A stretch of 64,000 nucleotides of DNA from Agrobacterium sp. AGB01 (GCF_014851585.1 NZ_JACVAB010000002.1:248001-312000); one strand, 5' to 3'. Positions 49,718 through 59,948 are shown, numbered from the stretch's first letter. Program-made: numbers and translations. Notes: generated from the letters alone by a model not told the origin.

Positions 49718-49749
49718 GACCATCCGGTTTTGCCGGGTGGTCTTTTTTT
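49718..49749 (+). terminator. Rho-independent terminator of ftsH
   Basis: GACCATCCGG pairs with CCGGGTGGTC (one G.T) around TTTTG, followed by seven T. Confidence 0.8.
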
Positions 49750-49858
49750 ACAGTAACAAGATGTAATCCGTGTTTGCGGTAATTTACGTGCTGTATTGTG
49801 CCGATTATGGCATGAGCAGATCATGTGCGCTGATCGCGCGACTATTTCTGGAGTTCAC

Positions 49859-51214
49859 ATGACACGCCGTTATTTCGGGACCGATGGTATCCGCGGACAA
49901 TCCAACGTTTTTCCGATGACGCCTGATCTGGCAATGCGGGTTGGTATTGCCGTCGGCACGATCTTCCGCCGCGGACATCACCGCCACCGCGTGGTTATTG
50001 GCAAGGATACCCGTCTTTCGGGATACATGCTCGAAAACGCATTGGTCGCCGGTTTTACTGCAGCTGGTCTGGACGTTTTCCTTCTTGGGCCAATTCCGAC
50101 ACCTGCCGTTGCGATGCTGACGCGGTCTCTGCGTGCCGACATCGGCGTGATGATTTCCGCTTCGCATAATCCGTTTGCGGATAACGGCATCAAGCTGTTT
50201 GGCCCCGACGGTTACAAGCTGTCCGACGAGCTGGAGCTGGAAATTGAAGACCTGCTCGACAAGGATATCTATTCCCAGCTGGCAAAACCGCACGAGATTG
50301 GCCGTGCCAAGCGCGTCGATGGCGATATCTATCGCTACATCGAATTCGTGAAGCGCACCCTACCACGCGAAGTGACGCTGGATGGTTTGCGTATCGCGAT
50401 CGATTGCGCCAACGGAGCGGCCTATAAGGCTGCTCCGGCAGCACTGTGGGAACTGGGTGCTGATATCGTGACGATCGGCAATGAGCCGAACGGCACCAAC
50501 ATTAATTTCGAATGCGGTTCCACCCATCCGGAAGCCCTGCGCAAGAAGGTGCATGAAGTACGTGCCGATATCGGTATTGCGCTTGATGGTGATGCTGACC
50601 GCGTGATCATTGTCGATGAGCGTGGCGAAGTGGTCGATGGCGACCAGTTGATGGCTGTCATTGCCGACAGCTGGGCCAATGACAACATTCTGCGGGGCGG
50701 CGGTATCGTAGCGACTGTCATGTCCAACCTTGGCCTTGAGCGTTTCCTCGGCGGTAAAGGACTGTCTCTTGCCCGTACGAAGGTAGGTGACCGTTACGTG
50801 GTTGAGCATATGCGCAACCATAACTTCAATGTTGGTGGTGAGCAGTCCGGCCATATCGTGCTGTCTGATTACGGCACGACGGGTGACGGCTTAGTCGCCG
50901 CCTTGCAGGTTCTGGCCTGCGTGAAGCGGTCCGGCAAGACGGTTAGCGAAATCTGCCGCAAGTTTGAGCCTGTACCTCAGCTGCTGAAGAATGTTCGTAT
51001 TTCCGGCGGGAAGCCACTTGAAAACCCTGTGGTTATTCAGGCGATTGCCGATGCGGAGAGCGAGCTGGCTGGCAATGGCCGTCTTGTCATTCGTCCGTCC
51101 GGCACTGAGCCGTTGATCCGCGTTATGGCGGAAGGTGATGACAGCGCGAAAGTCGAGAGCATCGTAAACGGCCTGGTTGACGTTATTGCCAATGCGCGCA
51201 GTGCTGCTGCGTAA
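49859..51214 (+). CDS. glmM: Phosphoglucosamine mutase
   Basis: GlmM converts glucosamine 6-phosphate to glucosamine 1-phosphate for peptidoglycan and lipopolysaccharide. The 451-residue protein starts [16 protein letters not shown], has the phosphoserine loop [13 protein letters not shown] (Ser102), the metal-binding [10 protein letters not shown], the sugar loop VGGEQSGH and the phosphate-binding [18 protein letters not shown] lies before ATG 49859; upstream frame residues are not part of the family. The cluster with ftsH and tilS is conserved in rhizobia. Confidence 0.97.
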   Translation: MTRRYFGTDGIRGQSNVFPMTPDLAMRVGIAVGTIFRRGHHRHRVVIGKDTRLSGYMLENALVAGFTAAGLDVFLLGPIPTPAVAMLTRSLRADIGVMISASHNPFADNGIKLFGPDGYKLSDELELEIEDLLDKDIYSQLAKPHEIGRAKRVDGDIYRYIEFVKRTLPREVTLDGLRIAIDCANGAAYKAAPAALWELGADIVTIGNEPNGTNINFECGSTHPEALRKKVHEVRADIGIALDGDADRVIIVDERGEVVDGDQLMAVIADSWANDNILRGGGIVATVMSNLGLERFLGGKGLSLARTKVGDRYVVEHMRNHNFNVGGEQSGHIVLSDYGTTGDGLVAALQVLACVKRSGKTVSEICRKFEPVPQLLKNVRISGGKPLENPVVIQAIADAESELAGNGRLVIRPSGTEPLIRVMAEGDDSAKVESIVNGLVDVIANARSAAA

Positions 51215-51236
51215 GAAAAATACTCTCTAAGTTACT

Positions 51237-51264
51237 GAAAAGCCGGTCTTGTACCGGCTTTTTT
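51237..51264 (+). terminator. Rho-independent terminator of glmM
   Basis: AGCCGGT and ACCGGCT pair around CTTGT, followed by six T. Confidence 0.85.
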
Positions 51265-51312
51265 GTTGCCGGTTCTTCGCCTGTATTAATAAATCTTGGT
51301 GAATGATCGTAG

Positions 51313-51327
51313 TTAATCGGCACTTAA
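51313..51327. promoter_or_regulatory. CtrA-type box before the outer-membrane protein gene
   Basis: TTAA-TCGGCAC-TTAA followed by CC is an exact CtrA consensus. It lies 82 bases before the omp start, a suitable promoter position. Binding is inferred from motif and position only. Confidence 0.55.
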
Positions 51328-51408
51328 CCTTTCTCATTCATTATTCATAACGGAACAGTTTACTGGCATGCGGCCATGGGCGCAGGTGCCGCTTCTGGAG
51401 TTGATGTT

Positions 51409-52254
51409 ATGAAAAAAAGCCTGATTGGCATTCTCGCCGCGTTGACGGCGGGATCCAGCGCATTTGCAGCCGACCTTTATCAGCCAGACCCTCCGGCCTA
51501 TATTGAGGCACCAGAAATCCAGATCACCGAATCAAACGGTTGGTATCTGCGTGGAGATATCGGTTACGCCTACAACAAGTCGCGTGGCGCTGAATTTTAT
51601 CAGGGTCCATTCACAGCCGGTTTGACAGATTTCCGCTCCACGAAGCTCAAGGGTGGCTTTATGGGCGGCGTTGGTGTTGGTTATCAGATCAACAACCATT
51701 TCCGTACGGATTTGACGTTTGACTACATGGCCAAGAGCAACTTCCGTGGCTCGACCTTTGGCAGCTGTGGCGTAGCTGGTAACTGCGTATCGACAGACCT
51801 GTCTTCACTGCGCGCTTATACGCTGATGGCCAATGCCTATGTGGATCTGGCGACATTTGGCCGTTTCACACCTTACGTTGGTGCTGGTATCGGCGGTTCC
51901 TACGTGAAGTGGGCTAACCTTAGAAACACCTCGTGCGATGCGAGCGATCCTTCAAGCTGCGACCCGACCTTTACCCATGGTGGCAAGGGCGGCTGGCGAT
52001 TCGCCTATGCGCTGATGGCCGGTGCATCGATCGACGTAACCTGCAATCTCAAGGCTGATGTCGGATATCGTTTCCGCCAGATCGGTAAAGGCGACATGTT
52101 TGGTTATGACAGCGTCGGTGGTGGCCCAGGCCGCGACAAGGGCTTCTATTCGCATGAAGTGCGCCTTGGCGGTCGTTACGTCTTCGGCGGTTGCGACACG
52201 GCACAGTACATGCCGCCAGCAGAAATCCCAATTCAACCATCAGTTTACAAGTAA
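51409..52254 (+). CDS. Outer-membrane beta-barrel protein (Omp25/Omp31-like)
   Basis: This 281-residue protein has a signal peptide (KKSLIGILAALTAGSSAFA) and a beta-barrel of the Omp25/Omp31 (RopB-like) family. Amphipathic strands repeat, such as GWYLRGDIGYAYN, GVGVGYQINNHFRTDLTFDY and AYVDLATFGRFTPYVGAGIG, and the C-terminal region ends with YSHEVRLGGRYVFGG. GGAG precedes ATG 51409. A CtrA-type box lies 82 bases upstream and a terminator follows. Confidence 0.9.
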   Translation: MKKSLIGILAALTAGSSAFAADLYQPDPPAYIEAPEIQITESNGWYLRGDIGYAYNKSRGAEFYQGPFTAGLTDFRSTKLKGGFMGGVGVGYQINNHFRTDLTFDYMAKSNFRGSTFGSCGVAGNCVSTDLSSLRAYTLMANAYVDLATFGRFTPYVGAGIGGSYVKWANLRNTSCDASDPSSCDPTFTHGGKGGWRFAYALMAGASIDVTCNLKADVGYRFRQIGKGDMFGYDSVGGGPGRDKGFYSHEVRLGGRYVFGGCDTAQYMPPAEIPIQPSVYK

Positions 52255-52271
52255 TTTCAGTTTCGAAAACA

Positions 52272-52307
52272 AGACCGCTCGTGCCTGTCAGGTGCGGGCG
52301 GTTTTTT
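52272..52307 (+). terminator. Rho-independent terminator of the outer-membrane protein gene
   Basis: A long stem (ACCGCTCGTGCCT with AGGTGCGGGCGGT, two G.T pairs) ends in six T. Confidence 0.8.
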
Positions 52308-52394
52308 GCATTTTCAGGGCTATTTCCTGATCATCGATATGGCGCAGCTGCGCCAATATTTTTTGTTCCAGCGACATATTCTGCTTGACTGTAA

Positions 52395-52468
52395 CAAGCG
52401 ACAGGCATATCCACCGGGGCAGGCCACCTTTCCCTAACGAAAGGCTTTCTATCTGGAAGGATAGCATA
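52395..52468 (+). ncRNA. serC leader RNA motif (candidate)
   Basis: The 75 bases before serC show two hairpins typical of the serC RNA motif known in Rhizobiales: CCTTTC with GAAAGG (52427-52444), and CTATC with GATAG (52449-52464). The second encloses the Shine-Dalgarno sequence GGAAGGA. A stretch CCTTTCC could instead pair with it. The ligand of this class, if any, is unknown. Confidence 0.65.
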
Positions 52469-53647
52469 ATGACTGCGATTGCAAAGCCGGACGTACGTCC
52501 GAACAACACCCATTTTTCTTCTGGTCCTTGCTCGAAGCGTCCCGGTTGGTCGCTCGAAGCGCTCGCTGATGCCCCGCTCGGTCGCTCGCACCGCGCCAAG
52601 GTTGGCAAAGCCAAGCTCAAGCAGGCCATTGACCTCACCCGCGAAGTTCTCAACGTTCCTGCCGATTATCGCATCGGTATCGTTCCCGCATCTGACACTG
52701 GCGCTGTTGAAATGGCACTGTGGTCGCTGCTCGGTGAGCGTGGCGTTGATATGGTTGCATGGGAAAGCTTTGGCGCCGGTTGGGTTACCGACGTCGTCAA
52801 GCAGCTCAAGCTGAATGACGTTCGCAAGTTCGAGGCTGACTACGGCCTGCTGCCGAACCTCAAGGAAGTCGATTTCGACCGTGACGTCGTTTTCACCTGG
52901 AACGGCACAACCTCGGGCGTTCGCGTTCCTAACGCTGATTTCATTCCGGCGGACCGCAAGGGTCTGACGATTTGTGACGCCACTTCTGCTGCTTTTGCGC
53001 AGGACATGGACTTCTCCAAGCTCGATGTTGTTACCTTCTCCTGGCAGAAGGTTCTGGGCGGCGAGGGCGGCCACGGCGTTATCATTCTGTCGCCACGTGC
53101 TGTTGAGCGCCTGCTGAGCTACTCGCCAGCATGGCCGCTGCCAAAGATTTTCCGCATGGTATCCGGCGGAAAGCTGATTGAAGGCATCTTCACCGGCGAA
53201 ACCATCAACACACCTTCGATGCTTTGCGTAGAAGACTACATCGATGCGCTGCTGTGGGCGAAGAACCTCGGTGGTCTGAACGCGCTGATCGCGCGCGCTG
53301 ATGCCAATGCCAAGGTGATCTACGATTTCGTTGCCGCCAATGATTGGATTGCAAATCTGGCCGTTGTCGATGAGACACGCTCCAACACCTCTGTCTGCCT
53401 CAAGATCGTCGACAAGGATGTTGCAGCTCTCGATGCTGACGCACAGGCTGCTTTCGCCAAGGGCGTTGTTGCCCTTCTCGAAAAAGAAAATGTAGCGCTC
53501 GATATCGGCGCTTACCGCGATGCTCCGTCGGGTCTTCGGATCTGGGCTGGTGCCACGATTGAAACGGCTGACATCGAAGCTGTCATGCCATGGCTTGCCT
53601 GGGCGTTCGAAACGCAGAAGGCTGAGCTTTCCAAGGCTGCGGCCTGA
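52469..53647 (+). CDS. serC: Phosphoserine aminotransferase
   Basis: SerC transfers an amino group to 3-phosphohydroxypyruvate in serine synthesis and can act in pyridoxal phosphate synthesis. The 392-residue protein has [14 protein letters not shown] near the start, [20 protein letters not shown], and the pyridoxal lysine region [17 protein letters not shown]. The start ATG 52469 follows GGAAGGA, and the leader RNA precedes it. The frame extension upstream (52385) overlaps that leader. serA lies 78 bases downstream, forming the serCA operon. Confidence 0.95.
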   Translation: MTAIAKPDVRPNNTHFSSGPCSKRPGWSLEALADAPLGRSHRAKVGKAKLKQAIDLTREVLNVPADYRIGIVPASDTGAVEMALWSLLGERGVDMVAWESFGAGWVTDVVKQLKLNDVRKFEADYGLLPNLKEVDFDRDVVFTWNGTTSGVRVPNADFIPADRKGLTICDATSAAFAQDMDFSKLDVVTFSWQKVLGGEGGHGVIILSPRAVERLLSYSPAWPLPKIFRMVSGGKLIEGIFTGETINTPSMLCVEDYIDALLWAKNLGGLNALIARADANAKVIYDFVAANDWIANLAVVDETRSNTSVCLKIVDKDVAALDADAQAAFAKGVVALLEKENVALDIGAYRDAPSGLRIWAGATIETADIEAVMPWLAWAFETQKAELSKAAA

Positions 53648-53725
53648 TTTGGATTACCGGCCCTGCAAAGTGCAGGGCCGCACATACCTCATCTTATGAA
53701 TAAACCGTTTTTAGGGAGCCCAAAC

Positions 53726-55321
53726 ATGGCACCTCGCGTACTCGTATCTGACGAACTGTCGGAAACCGCTGTCCAGATATTCCGTGATCGCGGCGTTGAA
53801 GTTGATTTCCAGCCAAAGCTTGGCAAGGACAAGGACAAGCTGGCCGAAATCATCGGCAACTATGATGGTCTGGCTATCCGTTCCGCCACCAAGGCAACTG
53901 AAAAGCTGATCGAAGCTGCGACCAACCTCAAGGTTATCGGTCGCGCTGGTATCGGTGTCGACAACGTAGATATCCCGGCTGCATCGCGTCGCGGTATCAT
54001 CGTCATGAATACGCCATTTGGTAACTCCATCACCACAGCTGAACACGCCATTGCGCTGATGTTTGCTGTTGCTCGCCAGCTTCCTGCAGCTGATGCCTCC
54101 ACGCAGGCCGGCAAGTGGGAAAAGTCGAAGTTCATGGGTGTTGAAATCACCGGCAAGACGCTTGGCGTTATCGGTGCCGGCAACATCGGTGGCATCGTCT
54201 GCTCGCGTGCACTCGGCCTCAAGATGAACGTTCTCGCCTATGACCCCTTCCTATCGCCAGAGCGCGCCCAGGAAATGGGTGTTACCAAGGTTGAACTGGA
54301 CGAACTTCTTGCACAGGCTGACTTCATCACCCTGCACGTTCCAATGACCGACAAGACACGCGGCATTCTCGGCGCTGAAAACCTTGCCAAGACCAAGCCA
54401 GGCGTTCGCATCATCAACTGCGCCCGTGGTGGTCTGGTTGACGAGAAGGCTCTCGCCGACGCCATCAAGTCCGGCCACGTTGCCGGTGCAGCCTTCGACG
54501 TGTTCGAAGTAGAGCCTGCAACAGAAAGCCCGCTGTTTGGCCTGCCAAACGTTGTTTGCACGCCGCATCTTGGCGCGTCGACAACAGAAGCGCAGGAAAA
54601 TGTTGCCCTGCAGGTTGCAGAGCAGATGTCGGACTATCTGGTCAAGGGTGCTGTTTCCAACGCCATCAACATGCCGTCGATCACTGCGGATGAAGCTCCA
54701 CGCCTTAAGCCGTTCATTCGCCTTGCAGACGTTCTCGGCTCATTCGTTGGTCAGGTGCAGGAAAGCGCCACCAAGGAAATCGAAATTCTTTACGATGGTG
54801 CAACCGCCAACATGAACACCAAGGCGCTGACATCAGCGCTGCTGGCCGGTCTTATCCGCCCGCAGGTCTCTGACGTGAACATGGTTTCCGCACCGATCAT
54901 GATCAAGGAAAAGGGCATCATCCTTTCCGAAGTCAAGCGCGACAAGACCGGCGTTTACGACGGTTACATCAAGTTGACGGTCAAAACCGAAAATCAAGTT
55001 CGTTCCGTCGCTGGTACCGTGTTCTCGGATGGCAAGCCACGCTTCATCCAGATCAAGAACATCAACATGGATGCTGATGTCGGTTCGCACATGATCTACA
55101 TCACCAACACCGACGTACCGGGCATGATCGGCTTCATGGGTACGACGCTGGGCGAAGCTGGCGTCAACATTGCCAACTTCCAGCTCGGGCGTGAAAAAGA
55201 AGCTGGCGATGCTATCGCGCTTCTCTACGTGGACGGCCCTGTATCGGAAACTGTTCTGGACAAGCTTCGCGCCAACCCAGCTATCCGCCAGGTCAAGTCT
55301 CTGGCGTTCAACGTCGAGTAA
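53726..55321 (+). CDS. serA: D-3-phosphoglycerate dehydrogenase
   Basis: SerA oxidises 3-phosphoglycerate to phosphohydroxypyruvate, the first step of serine synthesis. The 531-residue protein has the NAD-binding LGVIGAGNIGGIV motif, the ISAS-like catalytic NCARGGLVDEKAL and CTPHLGASTTEAQ segments with the active histidine, an intervening domain and a C-terminal ACT domain (VGSHMIYITNTDVPGMIGFM). AGGGAG precedes ATG 53726. A strong terminator follows. Confidence 0.97.
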   Translation: MAPRVLVSDELSETAVQIFRDRGVEVDFQPKLGKDKDKLAEIIGNYDGLAIRSATKATEKLIEAATNLKVIGRAGIGVDNVDIPAASRRGIIVMNTPFGNSITTAEHAIALMFAVARQLPAADASTQAGKWEKSKFMGVEITGKTLGVIGAGNIGGIVCSRALGLKMNVLAYDPFLSPERAQEMGVTKVELDELLAQADFITLHVPMTDKTRGILGAENLAKTKPGVRIINCARGGLVDEKALADAIKSGHVAGAAFDVFEVEPATESPLFGLPNVVCTPHLGASTTEAQENVALQVAEQMSDYLVKGAVSNAINMPSITADEAPRLKPFIRLADVLGSFVGQVQESATKEIEILYDGATANMNTKALTSALLAGLIRPQVSDVNMVSAPIMIKEKGIILSEVKRDKTGVYDGYIKLTVKTENQVRSVAGTVFSDGKPRFIQIKNINMDADVGSHMIYITNTDVPGMIGFMGTTLGEAGVNIANFQLGREKEAGDAIALLYVDGPVSETVLDKLRANPAIRQVKSLAFNVE

Positions 55322-55350
55322 TATCGTTCCTCCCAAGGGGACAATAGAGG

Positions 55351-55384
55351 CCCGGTACTGGAGCAATCCAGTGCCGGGTTTTTT
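55351..55384 (+). terminator. Rho-independent terminator of serCA
   Basis: CCCGGTACTGGA and TCCAGTGCCGGG pair around a four-base loop, followed by six T. Confidence 0.85.
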
Positions 55385-55522
55385 GTGCATTATTGGTGAT
55401 CGCAATCAATGGTTGTTTATCACGAAAAATTTTATAATTAGGCACTAAAAATGATCATCCAGAGTTGCTATATGGTCCGACGATAGGCCGCTCATGGGAG
55501 GGCGGCACAACAGGAGAAGACG

Positions 55523-56590
55523 ATGTTTGCTGCCGTTCGGCGCTTTAAAGGTTTGTTTGCGGTTGCCGCTTTGGGAATTGCTGTTTCGTTCGTGGCTGTG
55601 GATATGGCTGAGGCTCGTCGCGCTGGCGGTGGTTTCGGCAGCCGTGGAACGCGTACATTCTCTGCCCCACCTGCAACCAACACTGCGCCGGGTCAGGCTG
55701 CACCGATCAATCGCAGCATGACACCGAACACGTCGCCAAGCCAGGCGGCACCTGGTGCTGCGCAGACACGTCCGGCCAACGCACAGCAGCCACAGCAGAA
55801 CCGTGGTCTTTTCGGCGGTATGGCCGGTGGCCTTATGGGCGGCCTTCTGATGGGTGGTCTGTTCGGTATGCTGATGGGCGGCGGTTTTGGCGGCATGGCC
55901 GGCTTCTTCGGCATGTTGCTGCAGGTCGCTTTGATCGGTGTACTGGTTATGTTGGCCATGCGTTTCTTCGCGTCGCGCCGTCAGCAGCAGCCTGCTTACG
56001 CCGGCGGCCAGTCACAGCGTAGCAACTATTCCGGTTCGTCCAACCCGCCGACAGGTCAGGGTGGCTTCAAGATCCCAAAGATCGGCTCTTTGGCCGGTGC
56101 TGCGGGTAACGCTGCACCCGCTGCTGAAGCCGCTGTGGCGCCAAAGCCAGTTCCGCATGCCAATGCCATGTCTGAAGGCGATGAGATCGGCGTTACGGGC
56201 GAAGACCTTGGTCAGTTCGAGCAGATGCTCAAGGACGTACAGGCTGCCTATGCTGCAGAAGACTATGCAGCCCTTCGCAAGCTCACCACTCCGGAAGCCA
56301 TGTCCTACCTGGCGGAAGAGTTGAGCGACAACGCGACCAGCGGCGTCAAGAACGATGTCAGTGATGTTCAGTTGCTGCAGGGCGACCTCGCAGAAGCCTG
56401 GCATGAAGAAGGTCGTGACTATGCGACTGTCGCCATGCTGTACTCGCGTATCGACGTGATGCGTGACCGTACAACGGGTAAGGTTATCGAGGGTGACGAG
56501 ACCCAGGCAACCGAATCGACCGAGCTGTGGACTTTTGTGCGCCGCGAAGGATCCGAGTGGCAGGTTTCGGCTATCCAGTCGGCATCCTGA
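55523..56590 (+). CDS. Tim44-like domain protein with Gly-rich middle part
   Basis: The 355-residue protein has an N-terminal signal or anchor (AVAALGIAVSFVAVDMAEA), a Pro/Asn/Gln-rich linker, a Gly/Met-rich membrane stretch (about residues 95-150, GMAGGLMGGLLMGGLFGMLM) and a C-terminal Tim44/MBA1-type domain (DLGQFEQMLKDVQAAYAAED to VSAIQSAS). Mitochondrial Tim44 tethers Hsp70 at the import channel; bacterial homologues are poorly known. AGGAGAAG precedes the ATG. No partner gene is adjacent. Confidence 0.85.
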   Translation: MFAAVRRFKGLFAVAALGIAVSFVAVDMAEARRAGGGFGSRGTRTFSAPPATNTAPGQAAPINRSMTPNTSPSQAAPGAAQTRPANAQQPQQNRGLFGGMAGGLMGGLLMGGLFGMLMGGGFGGMAGFFGMLLQVALIGVLVMLAMRFFASRRQQQPAYAGGQSQRSNYSGSSNPPTGQGGFKIPKIGSLAGAAGNAAPAAEAAVAPKPVPHANAMSEGDEIGVTGEDLGQFEQMLKDVQAAYAAEDYAALRKLTTPEAMSYLAEELSDNATSGVKNDVSDVQLLQGDLAEAWHEEGRDYATVAMLYSRIDVMRDRTTGKVIEGDETQATESTELWTFVRREGSEWQVSAIQSAS

Positions 56591-56955
56591 TCCATAAAAG
56601 ACTGATCTGAAGGTTATGACGCCGTAGTGCACCGAGATGCACTGCGGCGTTTTGCGTATTGCTGCGTGCAAATAATTGACGCTTCACCGCTCATTTACTG
56701 GTCGCTTGCAATCTGTGATGGCAGCTTTAGCTGTTTGGCCGATCACCTTCACATTATTGCCCTTTTTCGTTCATCCAGCATTCAGCGGCACCTCCTTAAC
56801 CATTGTGCACTTGCAAAAACGTGATCAAGCCTATGGCGTCCATGATCGTTTTCTGCGGAACCGCTTGGCGAAATGTGCGTTGTCAAACCGATGCCAGAGG
56901 TTCGTAAACAAGACCGGGCGATGCGCGGTCCTTAAGAGAATGGAGAGCTATCGAG
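56591..56955. other. Gene-free stretch before opgC
   Basis: The first part has the terminator of the Tim44-like gene (56619-56653). In the remaining 300 bases I find no supported gene; the plus-strand frames at 56627 and 56676 have no ribosome-binding site or family. The opgC promoter is presumably here. Confidence 0.55.
56619..56653 (+). terminator. Terminator of the Tim44-like gene
   Basis: ACGCCGTAGTGCA pairs with TGCACTGCGGCGT (one wobble) around a six-base loop, followed by TTT. Confidence 0.65.
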
Positions 56956-58137
56956 ATGAAACGCTTTGACCTGATCGATGGGATGCGCGGTTATTTTCTT
57001 GTTTTCATGCTGATAAACCACCTTGTGTTTGTGGGCGGTTATTGGCTGGTTGAGGTCAACCACCGCCAGTTTGCCTTCGTGGAAGATGCACAGGGCTTTG
57101 TGTTCCTGTCCGGTCTGCTGATTGGCCTGGTCTATGCCCGCAAGATGATGAAGTACGGTTATGAGACCGGGCGTCAGGCCATCTGGAACCGTTCCATGGA
57201 GCTGTACAAATATGCCATGGGTCTGGTGATTGCGGTTCTGGCCGTCACCCTGGTTCTGCCACATGCGTCCTATGTCTGGTTCAACTGGATCGGTGCGACA
57301 TCGTTTGATGATCCACTGCGTCTGGCCGCCATTGCGACCTTTGTGTTCCAGCCGACTTTCATGGACATTCTTCCACAGTATATCGTTTACATGCTGTTCG
57401 CGCCTGTGCTCATCAAGCTGTGCCTTGATGGCAAATGGGCCTATGTGATGGTTGGTTCGTTGCTTGTGTGGATGGCTGGCCAGCTTGGTTTGCAGAAGGT
57501 CATCACCACGCCGCTGCATGAGCTTGTCAAAGGTCCTGACGACCAGGGCATCCGTGTCAGCTTCAACATGCTGGGCTGGCAGATCGTGTTCTTCTCGGCT
57601 CTGGTGATGGGTGCAATGACAGCCCAGAACAAGATCGAGTGGAAGAAGATCTTCTCGCCAGAAAACAGCTGGATTCCGAAGGTTGCTCTGCTGGTCTGCC
57701 TGTTCTTCATGCCACTGCGTATTGCGACGGCTTGGGGCTTCATGCCCGAATACGTCATTGGGAAGTTCGCAGCGATGGAAATTCGTGCAGATTTCGGCCC
57801 GGTCTATCTGATTAACTTCATCGCGGTTGGCGTTGGCCTGACATGGCTGTTGATTGCCGGCCCTAAACACCACAGCCAGATTGTGCGTCGTATTGCCAAT
57901 GGCGTTATCTGGGTGCTGTCGCTGAAGTTCCTGCAGTTGCTGGGTCGCCATTCCCTGCAGGTCTATGTCTGGCACGTCGCTATCGTCTATGCCGTCTATT
58001 ACATGGACGGTCGTACAGCGGAGCTGTCGCAGCTGGAAAAGACTCTGATCGCTGTTGTCGGTATCGCCCTGCTTGCTTTGCCTGCGCTGTGGCGTGAACG
58101 CGACAAGTGGATTGGTGGAACCAAGGCGACCGCCTGA
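56956..58137 (+). CDS. opgC: OpgC family membrane protein (periplasmic glucan modification)
   Basis: The 393-residue protein belongs to the OpgC family, which adds succinyl groups to osmoregulated periplasmic glucans. It has about ten membrane helices; FDLIDGMRGYFLVFMLINHL opens it, EDAQGFVFLSGLLIGLVYAR follows, and the GRHSLQVYVWHVAIVYAVYY segment lies near the end. GGAGAG precedes the ATG. No glucan synthase or transporter gene is adjacent, so the target glucan (probably cyclic beta-1,2-glucan in this order) is inferred. Confidence 0.88.
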   Translation: MKRFDLIDGMRGYFLVFMLINHLVFVGGYWLVEVNHRQFAFVEDAQGFVFLSGLLIGLVYARKMMKYGYETGRQAIWNRSMELYKYAMGLVIAVLAVTLVLPHASYVWFNWIGATSFDDPLRLAAIATFVFQPTFMDILPQYIVYMLFAPVLIKLCLDGKWAYVMVGSLLVWMAGQLGLQKVITTPLHELVKGPDDQGIRVSFNMLGWQIVFFSALVMGAMTAQNKIEWKKIFSPENSWIPKVALLVCLFFMPLRIATAWGFMPEYVIGKFAAMEIRADFGPVYLINFIAVGVGLTWLLIAGPKHHSQIVRRIANGVIWVLSLKFLQLLGRHSLQVYVWHVAIVYAVYYMDGRTAELSQLEKTLIAVVGIALLALPALWRERDKWIGGTKATA

Positions 58138-58344
58138 TTTTAACGACAGAAGCGAGATATGCTTACAGGGCAGGGCGGGTTTCCCGCCCTGTACTTGTTT
58201 GCGGGCGCGATATTCTTTATATGCACCCTCAAAATCCACGTTGCTAACCTCTTGAGCGCCAGGCTGCTCTGCGGCATGTTTGTGGAATTGAACGACAGGC
58301 GCCGGGGCCTTGACCCCCGGTATGGCTGACGATTGGACAAAAAC

Positions 58345-59541
58345 TTGAATACACTCGACTTTGACAAGAAGCCGGAAGACACGCGCGTTGTTGTCGCCAT
58401 GTCCGGCGGTGTGGATTCCTCCGTGGTGGCGGGTATCCTCAAGCGTGAGGGCTATGATGTCCTCGGTATCACCCTGCAGCTCTATGACCATGGCGCAGCC
58501 GTACACCGCGCCGGTTCCTGCTGTGCAGGTCAGGACATTGATGATGCGCGCCGCGTTTGTGAAACGCTTGGCATTCCGCATTACGTGCTGGATTACGAAG
58601 CACGCTTTCGCGAAACGGTGATCAACCCGTTCGCGGAAAGTTATGCCATGGGTGAAACACCCATTCCTTGCGTTGCCTGCAACCAGACTGTCAAATTTGC
58701 AGATCTTCTGAAGACTGCGCAGGAGTTGGGTGCCGATGCGCTGGCGACTGGGCATTATATCCGCTCTCGCAACAACCCGGTTCCCGGTAATCCAAACCGA
58801 CGGGCGCTTTACCGTCCGATTGACAGTGATCGTGACCAGAGCTGGTTCCTGTTTGCGACAACGCAGGAACAGATCGATTACCTACGTTTCCCGCTTGGCG
58901 GCCTCTCCAAAGCGCAGACCCGCGAACTGGCGGAAGAAATGGGCCTTGTCGTCGCCAAGAAGGCGGACAGTCAGGACATCTGTTTTGTGCCACAGGGCAA
59001 ATATACCGATGTCATAAACAAACTGAAGCCGAATGCGGCTCTGTCGGGTGACATTGTTCATCTCGACGGCCGTGTGCTTGGCCGCCACGAAGGCATCGTC
59101 AATTACACCATCGGTCAGCGTCGCGGTATCGGCGTCGCAACTGGTGAACCACTTTATGTCGTGCATCTCGATGCGCGCGGCAAGCGGGTGATTGTTGGCC
59201 CGAAGGAAGCGCTTGAAACACACCGTGTTTATCTGCGTGACATCAACTGGCTGGGTGACAGGTCGCTGGAAGAAGATGCCGCAAATGGCTTTCGCTGTTT
59301 TGCCAAGGTCCGCTCTACGCGTCCACCAGCAGAGGCTTTTGTCCATTATGACGGCAACGGCGTTTATGTGGACCTGATGGTGGGCGAAGCTGGCGTGGCA
59401 CCGGGGCAGGCTTGCGTGCTCTATTCTGCGCCAGGTGCAGACGCACGCGTGTATGGCGGCGGTTTCATTGGCCGTTCAGAGCGTTCGGCTGAAGCAGAGA
59501 TGTCTCTAAAGACGCTGCTGGAAGGCTCGGTGGCCGCGTAA
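58345..59541 (+). CDS. mnmA: tRNA-specific 2-thiouridylase
   Basis: MnmA adds sulfur to wobble uridine 34 of Lys, Glu and Gln tRNAs. The 398-residue protein has the PP-loop SGGVDSS (residues 20-26), two catalytic cysteines (TPIPCVACN and SQDICFVPQ) and the [13 protein letters not shown] segment. Translation is from TTG 58345, giving [16 protein letters not shown], as in homologues; another TTG lies twelve bases earlier. A TGGAC element precedes it. tRNA-Met follows 136 bases downstream. Confidence 0.94.
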   Translation: MNTLDFDKKPEDTRVVVAMSGGVDSSVVAGILKREGYDVLGITLQLYDHGAAVHRAGSCCAGQDIDDARRVCETLGIPHYVLDYEARFRETVINPFAESYAMGETPIPCVACNQTVKFADLLKTAQELGADALATGHYIRSRNNPVPGNPNRRALYRPIDSDRDQSWFLFATTQEQIDYLRFPLGGLSKAQTRELAEEMGLVVAKKADSQDICFVPQGKYTDVINKLKPNAALSGDIVHLDGRVLGRHEGIVNYTIGQRRGIGVATGEPLYVVHLDARGKRVIVGPKEALETHRVYLRDINWLGDRSLEEDAANGFRCFAKVRSTRPPAEAFVHYDGNGVYVDLMVGEAGVAPGQACVLYSAPGADARVYGGGFIGRSERSAEAEMSLKTLLEGSVAA

Positions 59542-59676
59542 AATCCTGCAATATTCACAGGCTTGTCGAAAGCTATGAAAATTGCAAATCTTGCGCTTGA
59601 CATAAAAGGGAGCGGCACTTTATAAGCCGCTCATCCTAAGGGAACAAAGACTTGAAACAAAGTCGTCGTTCCTTGT

Positions 59677-59753
59677 GGCGGGGTAGCTCAGGTGGTTAGA
59701 GCAGCGGAATCATAATCCGCGTGTCGGGGGTTCAAGTCCCTCTCCCGCTACCA
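59677..59753 (+). tRNA. tRNA-Met (anticodon CAU)
   Basis: A complete cloverleaf is visible, 77 bases including the encoded CCA. The D-arm is GCTC..GAGC, the anticodon stem GCGGA/TCCGC holds loop ATCATAA with anticodon CAU, and the T-arm GGGGG-TTCAAGT-CCCTC is standard. The acceptor stem starts GGCGGGG and pairs with TCCCGCT, with G.T wobbles at both ends. Elongator Met is the reading favoured by the sequence; a CAU anticodon could in principle be tRNA-Ile2. Confidence 0.9.
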
Positions 59754-59948
59754 AATTCTCTCATGACAAATCGGCAAAATCGAAAAACTCTTTTCAGAGT
59801 TGTAGCTCGCCGCGATTTCTGCAAATTTGACAGCAGAAATTGCAAATCTGGGCCATTTGCATTTACTGTGGCGTCGTCACGTCAACTTGAAAGCCCTGTC
59901 AAAGACGTTTAAAAGCCACCTGCAACGGCTTTGAAACCAGGCGGCAGA

